The translations under genes were made by a program, and so were the position numbers. From assembly GCA_017618275.1 (NCBI GenBank), contig JAFZUS010000101.1:62001-126000 (forward strand): a stretch of DNA of 64,000 nt, given 5' to 3'. Of this stretch, positions 41,837-48,840 are shown piece after piece. Every line of letters begins with the position of its first letter. Within the stretch, counting starts at the first letter, position 1. The DNA comes from Prevotella sp. Lineage in GTDB: Bacteria > Bacteroidota > Bacteroidia > Bacteroidales > Bacteroidaceae. Below the pieces are notes generated by a model. That model was not told the origin of the DNA. It worked only from the letters and a program-made list of their open reading frames with translations, and ran no database searches.

Positions 41837-44505
41837 ATTGTTTGTTCTTTGAAGAATTTATCGTATGTTTCGTTGCCTATATTAATGATGTACAGACTTT
41901 CGCGGGCACGTGTTATTGCAGTATACATCATTTCTGGTTCCATTGGCCTACGGCAAGCAGCTTTGGAATTATACTCGTCATCTAAGATGATTATCACAGA
42001 AGGCGACTCCCATCCTTTAAAACTTTTGATAGTAGAAAGTTTCAGGCATCGTTTATCTGTCGTGAACAGTTGTTTCCTAGTGCGACCTAATGCTTCGTAA
42101 TCTCTATTAAACTTCCAACTGGCAGGATGATCATCGCTAACGTTATGCAATTTCTTCAGTCGTTCATATTGTTCTGTAGAAACAAAAGTAATCTCTGTTT
42201 CTTCTCCTGTAGTTTCCCTATATTTAGAATCTATTGTTTGCAATAACTTTGAATATGAAGCCAATACAACAAAATCCTTTGTATCGTTATTACTATTCTT
42301 TATAATCTCTTTAAGCTTAGATACAAGATTGTCCATCGTGAATGTACCTCTCATATTATAATAAGTAACAATCTGGAAATTAAGTGTATTATCAAAGCCT
42401 GTCGCTGTGTTGATAGTATCTACGGGCTGATTGGATAAAAACTTCGTCTGGAATGTTGTTGCTAAAGTTGCAAGACGCGGATTTGTAAAGCGCCGTCCTG
42501 TACTCAATTGCCTATTCCATTCGCTACGAATAACACCTAGACGAATATCACCATTACTGTCTATAGGTCTGTGATAAACATTTTGTTTGGGGTCACCAAA
42601 TACGACAAACTCACCATTTGGAAGTAAGAAGTTTTGCATCACGATCCTTAACCATTCGGTTGTATAGTCCTGTACTTCATCTACAAAGATGGCAGAATAG
42701 CGTTTGTGAATAGTTGCATCCTCAAAAAAAGATAGTCGATCATACGCGCCAAAATCTACATGCAGTTGACATTCTGAAGCCCGTATCCTAAAGAACTGAT
42801 GATAGGGATAGATGTCTATTCTCTCCCATGAGAAATCCTCACGTAATTCAGAAAGCCTAAACTTCAAATAATTGGCCAAAGTTATATTGAATGTTAAAAC
42901 AAGCACATCACCACCAGTACGTTTCATGGCATTTACCGCACGAGCGGCGAGAACATGAGTTTTGCCTGATCCAGCAACACCACTGATTTTTTGTTGCGTA
43001 CTTCTGCTTATTACAAGTTCTCTTTGTGCGCCTTTTGGTTCTATTCCTGTTTTACCTTCTTGATACGAATGCCATGATGGAGACAAAATCTTAGCTATCT
43101 TACGTTTCACAGCATCATCAAAATATGAAGAAGTATTAATAAGTCCTATTTGGGTATATAGTCCCTGAGAGACGCTTTTCTTGGAGATAAACTCATTTCC
43201 AAACAAAAATGTGTAGTTAATCTGCTCACTTGAAATTCCAAAGAAATCTCTAACCTTATTGCTGTCATTGGCTGTAAATACAACGACTTTTTTGATTAAC
43301 CCGAAGTTCCTGCTACTCTCAATAGTGCTCATCAGTAATTCTTCTATGCCATCCTTAATACTGATTTGACACAAATTGATGAGTTCAATAGGGGACTGAA
43401 ATGTTTTAACAACTACTCCGTTCTCATCTAATACAGAAATGTCTTTTCCGTCCTTACTTAATTGGCAATCTTCAAGATTCTCCTCAAATACATTTAATAG
43501 AAGTAAGCCTCTGTTGGGACGAACTATTATGAAATCTACAGCCACTTCGTTGATAACAGGATCAATATACATATTGTCATCCACAGACAATATATTCTGA
43601 AGACGATAGGCAACTCTTGCCTTCTCACGAGACATCACCTTATTTTGCCATTGTAACTGTATATCGTAATCATTGAATACTTGTTCACCACTATCATGAT
43701 ATGATAACAGTCTGCTTAAGTCTAATGGTACTCCATTATACATAAAGCATCGTGTCATACAAGTATATGGATGACCTGTCCTCTGAGTTCGCCCATATCT
43801 GACACTGTCAATTTGACTAAAATATGGTTGTTCGCCAAATACAGAACAAAACTGTTCAATCCTATAGGCAGCACTGTTCTTGGGCCCCATACACAGAATG
43901 AAATGATTACCATGAGAAGAAGCAACCATACGTGCCACTTCTGCCAAATCTATAGCCTTAACATCAAGAATATTTGAGAATACGTGAATGACATTACTAT
44001 ATCTATAGCCTATTGATTTTAGTATTTCTCCTGGAGCACTCTCTTTAGTGGGCATAAATTTGTTAATGGCATCTATTTCAATATTGTTGTTGACAATCTT
44101 GGAAATATTGCATACTGCTCTATGAAGAGCATTTGGCGAAGGTTCGACAAGAGTAATCTTTTTTACCCAGTTTAATAATTCACGCTGTTGTAATGCTTCT
44201 ATTAATGTGGCAGAACCAATACCTTGTCCGCATCCCCAATCCACGATTTCAATAGAACCTGTTAATTTGTCGAATGGGAAATTCATAATAGCAGCACGGC
44301 ACTTGCCAACATGCATTTCCCCATATGCAGACATGTAACAGTTAAGAGCTTCTTCGCTGGCTAATAAGCCTATGCCATGAATCAGTTCAGGATGTCTCCA
44401 AGGGCATGCCTTCCATTGTTCAGGAAGCATTTCGTGGCAGAAGTCTATTATTTCATTAATACACCTGAATGAAGAGCGATTAATATATTCTGCGTATTTT
44501 GACAT
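41833..44505 (-). CDS. Methyltransferase-like / NERD-like / UvrD-type helicase fusion
   Basis: 890 aa from ATG 44505 (preceded by a purine-rich AGGGAAATAAAG). A GTG 30 bp earlier would overlap the DUF1848 gene. Three parts are seen. First, a class I SAM-methyltransferase fold with IEIVDWGCGQGIGSATLIEAL and KITLVEPS (about 85-125). Second, a NERD-like segment near 320-345 (INEVAVDFIIVRPNRGLLLLNVFE), with the usual catalytic E-V-K replaced. Third, an SF1A helicase: Walker A GVAGSGKTHVLAARA, Ia VLVLTFN, Walker B AIFVDEVQDYT, III VVFGDPKQN, V STIKSFKGWE and VI MMYTAITRARESL. It is likely a DNA or RNA translocase coupled to a methyltransferase-like sensor domain. Confidence 0.82.
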   Translation of the reverse strand: MSKYAEYINRSSFRCINEIIDFCHEMLPEQWKACPWRHPELIHGIGLLASEEALNCYMSAYGEMHVGKCRAAIMNFPFDKLTGSIEIVDWGCGQGIGSATLIEALQQRELLNWVKKITLVEPSPNALHRAVCNISKIVNNNIEIDAINKFMPTKESAPGEILKSIGYRYSNVIHVFSNILDVKAIDLAEVARMVASSHGNHFILCMGPKNSAAYRIEQFCSVFGEQPYFSQIDSVRYGRTQRTGHPYTCMTRCFMYNGVPLDLSRLLSYHDSGEQVFNDYDIQLQWQNKVMSREKARVAYRLQNILSVDDNMYIDPVINEVAVDFIIVRPNRGLLLLNVFEENLEDCQLSKDGKDISVLDENGVVVKTFQSPIELINLCQISIKDGIEELLMSTIESSRNFGLIKKVVVFTANDSNKVRDFFGISSEQINYTFLFGNEFISKKSVSQGLYTQIGLINTSSYFDDAVKRKIAKILSPSWHSYQEGKTGIEPKGAQRELVISRSTQQKISGVAGSGKTHVLAARAVNAMKRTGGDVLVLTFNITLANYLKFRLSELREDFSWERIDIYPYHQFFRIRASECQLHVDFGAYDRLSFFEDATIHKRYSAIFVDEVQDYTTEWLRIVMQNFLLPNGEFVVFGDPKQNVYHRPIDSNGDIRLGVIRSEWNRQLSTGRRFTNPRLATLATTFQTKFLSNQPVDTINTATGFDNTLNFQIVTYYNMRGTFTMDNLVSKLKEIIKNSNNDTKDFVVLASYSKLLQTIDSKYRETTGEETEITFVSTEQYERLKKLHNVSDDHPASWKFNRDYEALGRTRKQLFTTDKRCLKLSTIKSFKGWESPSVIIILDDEYNSKAACRRPMEPEMMYTAITRARESLYIINIGNETYDKFFKEQTI

Positions 44506-44507
44506 CT

Positions 44508-45560
44508 TTATTTCCCTGTTATCGTTTCGCTCCACAGATTATCTTTATGGCAATTGTAATTATGCACAGCCATCTGCTTACTCGTATTTGCATAGCAGTA
44601 CTCGCACAGATGAGGACAGGTATTATACTCACCTATGTCTTTGCTCCTCATGCAACCGCAGAACTCACGTTGACCTCCATCCTTTATTACATATCTGTCA
44701 TCAGACAAGAGTATTGCACTTGCAGGTATAGGCTCTGGTTCACCAAACAAATCATATTTCCTTGTCTTTATCGTGGCTCCAATAAAATCCATCAATTTCT
44801 TATCATCGTATGCAAATCTCACAATAAGATCATAATCAATACAATGATTAGGTTCTATTCCAAACTGTTTCAAGTAAATCTTTTCGCCACAGGTAGCAAG
44901 AGTATACCTCCATTTCTTATTCAGTTTGGCAAGTTGCTCTGCAAACTCCAACATTTGTGGCTCCGTCCATTCATGATAGGGGATGTTACACTTTTCCAAA
45001 TTTGCTTTTACCTTTCGATAACTATGAATATCGGCATAGCTAAACACAAGTTTCTCTGTATAGCCATACAACTGTTCTCCGATATGCTCTATCTTGGAAA
45101 GCAATGCATCAATAGAAATAACATCCGTCAATAACAGTGGGTCAAAGCGCCATATAACTCGTCCCTTTCCCAATTTATCTATTAGTTGCTTGAACGTGTC
45201 AATACGTTCTGATAGTTTGGGGACCCCTCGCTCAAGACCTTCTTTTTCGTAATCATTGAGTGTATATTGGATATAGCACCCAATATTCCGTTCTTTCAGA
45301 TAATCAAGATGATTTAACAATGGGCGAGGATTCTTTGACCAAAAAACAATGAAGCGAGTATCCTGATATGACACATAACTCTTAACCCCATTAAAAGGAT
45401 TCGTCCAAGCGGAATAGCCGACTTTTAACCGATGAAAAAACCAATCAGCATAGAAGGCAGGAATATCTGTACTCCTGCTTGCAGAAACAATATTTGGAGC
45501 CTGCGCATCAACAGTTTCCCCATTCTCTCGCTTAATCTGCGTCTTCTGCCATTGTGCCAT
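44508..45560 (-). CDS. DUF1848 family protein with C-terminal radical SAM-like Cys motif
   Basis: 350 aa. The N-terminal part (IVSASRSTDIPAFYADWFF, then FIVFWSKNPRPLL and IQYTLNDYEKEGLE) is the DUF1848 core, related to SplB/spore-photolyase-like radical SAM proteins. Near the C-terminus are CGC (301-303) and CPHLCEYCYA, giving C315-x3-C319-x2-C322. The cluster motif comes at the end rather than the beginning, as in a circularly permuted radical SAM enzyme. It is the first gene of the four-gene operon, driven by the TATCTTTG box at 45609-45616. A nucleic-acid repair or modification role is plausible. Confidence 0.8.
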   Translation of the reverse strand: MAQWQKTQIKRENGETVDAQAPNIVSASRSTDIPAFYADWFFHRLKVGYSAWTNPFNGVKSYVSYQDTRFIVFWSKNPRPLLNHLDYLKERNIGCYIQYTLNDYEKEGLERGVPKLSERIDTFKQLIDKLGKGRVIWRFDPLLLTDVISIDALLSKIEHIGEQLYGYTEKLVFSYADIHSYRKVKANLEKCNIPYHEWTEPQMLEFAEQLAKLNKKWRYTLATCGEKIYLKQFGIEPNHCIDYDLIVRFAYDDKKLMDFIGATIKTRKYDLFGEPEPIPASAILLSDDRYVIKDGGQREFCGCMRSKDIGEYNTCPHLCEYCYANTSKQMAVHNYNCHKDNLWSETITGK

Positions 45561-45608
45561 ATTTCTGGTTTTTAGGTGTTCCTATTTTGATTTATCTGAT
45601 TCTGACTA

Positions 45609-45616
45609 CAAAGATA
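45609..45616 (-). promoter_or_regulatory. -7 box of the candidate defence operon
   Basis: Minus-strand TATCTTTG, 48 bp before ATG 45560. No close box was found before the other three genes. Confidence 0.6.
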
Positions 45617-45662
45617 CGAATTATTTTTGATAACTAATTCTATTTATTTAAAAAAACGCTTC

Positions 45663-45675
45663 CACAAGCCTTGTG
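45663..45675. promoter_or_regulatory. CACAAGnCTTGTG dyad, copy 2
   Basis: CACAAGCCTTGTG preceded by AAAAACGCTTC. Its centre is 46-47 bp upstream of the -7 box at 45712 and about 57 bp upstream of the divergent -7 box at 45609. Confidence 0.5.
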
Positions 45676-45711
45676 AACACACTTTTCCTTGGTTCTTTAA
45701 TGAAAATGTGC

Positions 45712-45719
45712 TACTTTTG
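45712..45719 (+). promoter_or_regulatory. -7 box of the 134-aa gene
   Basis: TACTTTTG. It lies downstream of the in-frame ATG at 45673 and so decides for ATG 45739, which has a purine-rich AGAGGAAG before it. Confidence 0.65.
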
Positions 45720-45738
45720 CCACAAAATAGAGGAAGAT

Positions 45739-46143
45739 ATGGCTACACAGGAACAGATTGAAGCATTAAAGATTGACGAGAACGTCTTTGAACTGACTGA
45801 AGACACAGAACTGGAGTACTTGGTCCATTTTGCGGCTCCATTTACTGGTGGGGATAAGTGTTTGGTTCCAAAGAGGACAGCCTTCGCACCTCATTCGCCT
45901 ATGCGAGGCGATGCCCTGTATATGCATCTGGTAGATGAATACAAAGAAGAATTATTAGAAAGAATGAGAGCGCAGGTAAAAGTCAACTACGAAAACCTCT
46001 ATACACGTCTGCAAGGCTTCTCATTCTTCATCACCGAAGAGCAACTCAAAACACTACCACTCAAATTCCGTAGCGGTAGTGCTGAGAGGGTTTTGGATAT
46101 CATGCGCCAATTGCGATCACCAGTTTATCCAATTTTTTCATAA
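45739..46143 (+). CDS. Hypothetical protein
   Basis: 134 aa from ATG 45739. It is acidic at the N-terminus (IDENVFELTEDTELEYLVHF) and helical at the C-terminus (LKFRSGSAERVLDIMRQLRS). No family recognised. It is divergent from the defence-like operon, with the CACAAGnCTTGTG dyad between them. The dyad's position matches that in front of the DnaB-C-like operon, so the two may share a regulator. The protein itself shows no helix-turn-helix I could identify. Confidence 0.6.
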   Translation: MATQEQIEALKIDENVFELTEDTELEYLVHFAAPFTGGDKCLVPKRTAFAPHSPMRGDALYMHLVDEYKEELLERMRAQVKVNYENLYTRLQGFSFFITEEQLKTLPLKFRSGSAERVLDIMRQLRSPVYPIFS

Positions 46144-46172
46144 GTCACTATTCATCTGTCGCCTCTGAAGCA

Positions 46173-46271
46173 TTAAAAAGGCACAATTTTATCATCCAAC
46201 TCCAATTCAAAAGTATCCATCAGACTTTTAATTGCTGGATAATATGGACACCAGCATAACCCTGTGTCCTT
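46173..46271 (-). pseudogene. C-terminal remnant of a DnaB-C-like gene
   Basis: Reading leftward from 46271 to a TAA at 46173-46175 gives KDTGLCWCPYYPAIKSLMDT and then FELELDDKIVPF. This matches the end of the ATPase at 34047-35042 (QDTGIV ... AIIKLIDTFDLEEELPF), with a short internal gap. A stop precedes it, so nothing longer can be made. It indicates that a second copy of this gene once ended here. Confidence 0.6.
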
Positions 46272-46390
46272 TTAAGTTTTACTTTCTCTCATTTTTATAG
46301 GGTAATCCGAATATCAAATATAGAATCATCTACCAAGAAACAGAGAAAACCATTCCAAAGTCGGTTTTTTATGCCTGAGATTCGGTTTAT

Positions 46391-46620
46391 AGTTTTGCAA
46401 GGGTGGCAAGAACGTTCCCGTGATTCGGTTTGCATTTTTGCCAGGTCGGAATTTTATGCCCTGAATTCAGGAGAGAGTTTTGCAAGGGTGGCAAAACCTT
46501 TCCCGTGATTCAGTTTGCGTTTTTGCCAGATCGGAATTTCTTCCCCGAGATTCGGTTCATAATTTTGCAAGGTATGCAAAAACATGCTAGAATTCAGGGC
46601 ATATTTTTGCTGGGGTTGCA
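46391..46620. repeat. 85-bp tandem repeat
   Basis: The string TTTTGCAAGGGTGGCAA and its flanks recur with an 85-bp period: units begin at 46391, 46476 and 46561, the third incomplete and diverged. Sub-motifs GATTCGGTTTGCATTTTTGC and GAATTCAGG recur at the same offsets. No coding frame is convincing. Between 46272 and 46390 I see nothing recognisable. Confidence 0.8.
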
Positions 46621-46663
46621 ATGAAGATTTTGCCATTCGTTTGCGTGATGCCAATACGTAACT

Positions 46664-46681
46664 GGCGCACTCGAGTGCGCC
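46664..46681. repeat. 18-bp perfect palindrome
   Basis: GGCGCACTCGAGTGCGCC is a perfect palindrome. A degenerate second half (GGAGTGCGCTAGTATGCG) follows at 46694-46711. It lies just before the DUF6078 gene stop and may be a terminator-like or protein-binding dyad. Confidence 0.55.
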
Positions 46682-46736
46682 TAGGGACGAACTGGAGTGC
46701 GCTAGTATGCGTACTGGAAAAGAGTAGAGTGGATTG

Positions 46737-47189
46737 TTAGTCGAACCAGTTCAACTGCTTCACGTATTCATCGAACTCAAGATCGGGCAGTTTCAGTTCC
46801 TGAAGGACGGCACGGATTTTCTCCATTTCGGCAGGCGTGCAAAGTCGTTGTCCTCGACGGCGCTCATAATAGCCCGTGCGCCCGAAATGACATTTATATC
46901 CAATCAGGCGGACCATGAATTCATCGTACTGACCAGGCAGCATGTTCCGTTGCATCTTGGTAAAGCCTTTGGCATAGGTGGCCAGTTCGTCAGTCCTGAA
47001 ATACTCACATTCACCGTTCGGCACCACTCGCAAGGGATTGACGTGACTGATCGCCCATTGTTTCTCTGTCACTACATCCCGATAAGCCATGTGGCGCAGG
47101 CAGTGGTCGCACACTTTGCAGTCGTCTCGTGTACACATGGCGAAACCGCCAGGTACATCTTCCATCGTAAATTTCTTCTTTGTTTCCAT
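46737..47189 (-). CDS. DUF6078 family protein
   Basis: 150 aa from ATG 47189; a TTG 30 bp upstream touches the inverted repeat and is less likely. It has a Cys-rich N-terminus (GGFAMCTRDDCKVCDHCLRHM) that could bind metal, then WAISHVNPLRVVPNGECEYFR, KMQRNMLPGQYDEFMVRLIG and YYERRRGQRLCTPAEM, the conserved blocks of this Bacteroidales family. The function is unknown; the C-x4-C-x2-C-x2-C group suggests a zinc site. It lies immediately outside the left inverted repeat of the VapE cassette and could belong to the same accessory element. Confidence 0.75.
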   Translation of the reverse strand: METKKKFTMEDVPGGFAMCTRDDCKVCDHCLRHMAYRDVVTEKQWAISHVNPLRVVPNGECEYFRTDELATYAKGFTKMQRNMLPGQYDEFMVRLIGYKCHFGRTGYYERRRGQRLCTPAEMEKIRAVLQELKLPDLEFDEYVKQLNWFD

Positions 47190-47218
47190 AACTTTTATAA
47201 GTTTTTCGTTTTTAATCA

Positions 47219-47330
47219 AACATATACCTCAACCCTCCGCAAAGCCTTTGTACATCGGGGTTTGGGACAAGGTATATGTTAGGCAAACATGTACCTGTCA
47301 TGTACCTAACATATACCTCAACATATACCT
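47219..47330. repeat. Left inverted repeat of the VapE cassette
   Basis: About 112 bp, nearly identical to the reverse complement of 48721-48834. It contains repeated ACATATACCTCA and GTACCTGTCATGTACC blocks and an ACAAAG/CTTTGT-like dyad (partly mutated here). The inner end abuts the VapE-type stop codon. Confidence 0.9.
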
Positions 47331-48544
47331 CATGCAGCATTCTTGGCGATTGGGACAACCTTGTAGAAAGGACGGTTGCCTCGCTTCGTCAATTCGTAGC
47401 CAAACTCCTTCATCGCCAATCCGATATGGATCTTCGTGCTTCGGGTGTTCGTCACCAGAGGATACTCCTTCTGCACCAGTTCCAGCAACTGCTTACAATC
47501 CATTGGCAGTGCCGCCTCACCCTCCTCAGGCTTACGGATACAGGCATTCAGGATCTCAGCAATGTCCTTCTCCTCCATGTAGTTCTGGTTCAATTGCTGG
47601 ATGCGCTGCACCTCAAGGTTGTTGAACCAATAGGGCGCCTTTACCTCACGGAGTTCATAAAGTACCTGTGCATAGAGTTGCTGGTAGTCGATGGTGCCGT
47701 CATTGTCAATCATCTGCCCCTCAGGGATGGTGAGGCAGATATAGCGACGGGAACCCGTTGGATCCGTCAGCGGATGCGGATTGTTGGTCGTTGCCACAAA
47801 CGAGGCGAAACGAGGTCGGTCCTCCTGGGCTCGTCCGAAAATCGGACGTCCGTTGACCTTGCTCTTCGAAAGCGTCTGCTTCAGGGCAGCATGCTGACTG
47901 GGTCGGATGGCATCCAGTTCGTCGAGGTTGACCAGCAGATTGTTCGTCAGCGCCATCTCCTTATCGAACTTGTTCGACAGGTTCAGGTGGTCGAGATAGT
48001 ACTCTCGCAACTGGGGAGGCAGCAATCGTCGCACAAAGGTGGTCTTTCCACAACCCTGCGAGCCAATCAACGTAGGTACGCACTCGTTGCCGTGAAGGGT
48101 GTCCATCTGCAGCCAATGAGCCACCACCGAACGAATCCAGACAGCCAAGAAATTGTGCTGTTCCGTGCTGATGCCTGGCAGACGACTGAACACTGAGGCC
48201 ACATGGTTCCTGCCGTCCCATTGGGGCAGGCCATTCAGGAACTCTGCGACGGGATTGAAGACTGGCACCTCTTCCGACTGCACATACATCTTGATCTGTG
48301 CAGCAGGGCTACCTTTTTCCAAGACCTGTTCTCGCTCAGCCTTGAGGATAATGCTGTTCACAGCCTCTTGGGTCAGCGGACGCCAGTTGGTGCCCTCATC
48401 ATCAGGCAAGGTTAGAAGTTCCACCTTTCCGTTGAGTACGTTGCGACGGAAACGGTAATTCTCGTTGAGGAAGAGCTCAATCACAAGGGCTCCCTCTTGA
48501 GAGGCCGCAACAGCCTCTCCGTTAATCAAAAGATTTTTTTGCAT
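47330..48544 (-). CDS. VapE domain-containing P-loop ATPase
   Basis: 404 aa from ATG 48544; ATG 48598 (MKSVPV) is an alternative compatible with the -7 box at 48619. The N-terminal part begins MQKNLLINGEAVAASQEGA. Then follow FLNGLPQWDGRNHV, Walker A TLIGSQGCGKTTFVRRLLPP, Walker B LLVNLDELDAI, FVATTNNPHPLTDPTGSRRY (sensor region) and a winged-helix-like C-terminus. The VapE (virulence-associated E) family are SF3-like helicases associated with prophage and island primases. The gene fills the space between two 112-bp inverted repeats exactly, with its stop at the repeat edge. This looks like a mobile or satellite-derived cassette. Confidence 0.85.
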   Translation of the reverse strand: MQKNLLINGEAVAASQEGALVIELFLNENYRFRRNVLNGKVELLTLPDDEGTNWRPLTQEAVNSIILKAEREQVLEKGSPAAQIKMYVQSEEVPVFNPVAEFLNGLPQWDGRNHVASVFSRLPGISTEQHNFLAVWIRSVVAHWLQMDTLHGNECVPTLIGSQGCGKTTFVRRLLPPQLREYYLDHLNLSNKFDKEMALTNNLLVNLDELDAIRPSQHAALKQTLSKSKVNGRPIFGRAQEDRPRFASFVATTNNPHPLTDPTGSRRYICLTIPEGQMIDNDGTIDYQQLYAQVLYELREVKAPYWFNNLEVQRIQQLNQNYMEEKDIAEILNACIRKPEEGEAALPMDCKQLLELVQKEYPLVTNTRSTKIHIGLAMKEFGYELTKRGNRPFYKVVPIAKNAA

Positions 48545-48618
48545 GTTGTTAAAGTTTAAAAATGTTAATAAATTAGTAGTCACAGGCACGCTTTTCATAG
48601 CGTTTGTGTTTCTGGCTG

Positions 48619-48626
48619 CAAAGATA
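48619..48626 (-). promoter_or_regulatory. -7 box of the VapE-type gene
   Basis: Minus-strand TATCTTTG, inside the cassette and upstream of both candidate starts. Confidence 0.6.
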
Positions 48627-48720
48627 CAAAATATTCTTTGCGCCTCCAATATTTTGAATGTTAATATCTGTAAATTAGCATGCTTGCAAAAATTGAAGAC
48701 CCATTATATATATAATTAAG

Positions 48721-48834
48721 GTATATGTTGAGGTATATGTTAGGTACATGACAGGTACATGTTTGCCTGACATATACCTTACCTCAAACCCCGATGTACA
48801 AAGGCTTTGTGAAGGGTTGAGGTATATGTTGGCA
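48721..48834. repeat. Right inverted repeat of the VapE cassette
   Basis: About 114 bp, the reverse complement of 47219-47330 with roughly ten differences, including a perfect ACAAAGGCTTTGT dyad at 48799-48811. It ends 7 bp before the stop codon of the next gene. Confidence 0.9.
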
Positions 48835-48840
48835 TATTAT

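Noticed and set aside
45673..45738. Upstream start of the 134-aa gene
   Set aside because: The TACTTTTG -7 box at 45712-45719 lies downstream of this ATG, so it would not be in the message.
47276..48196. 306-codon plus-strand frame across the VapE-type gene
   Set aside because: Antisense shadow; the minus strand has clear Walker motifs, and the plus frame shows no recognisable protein.
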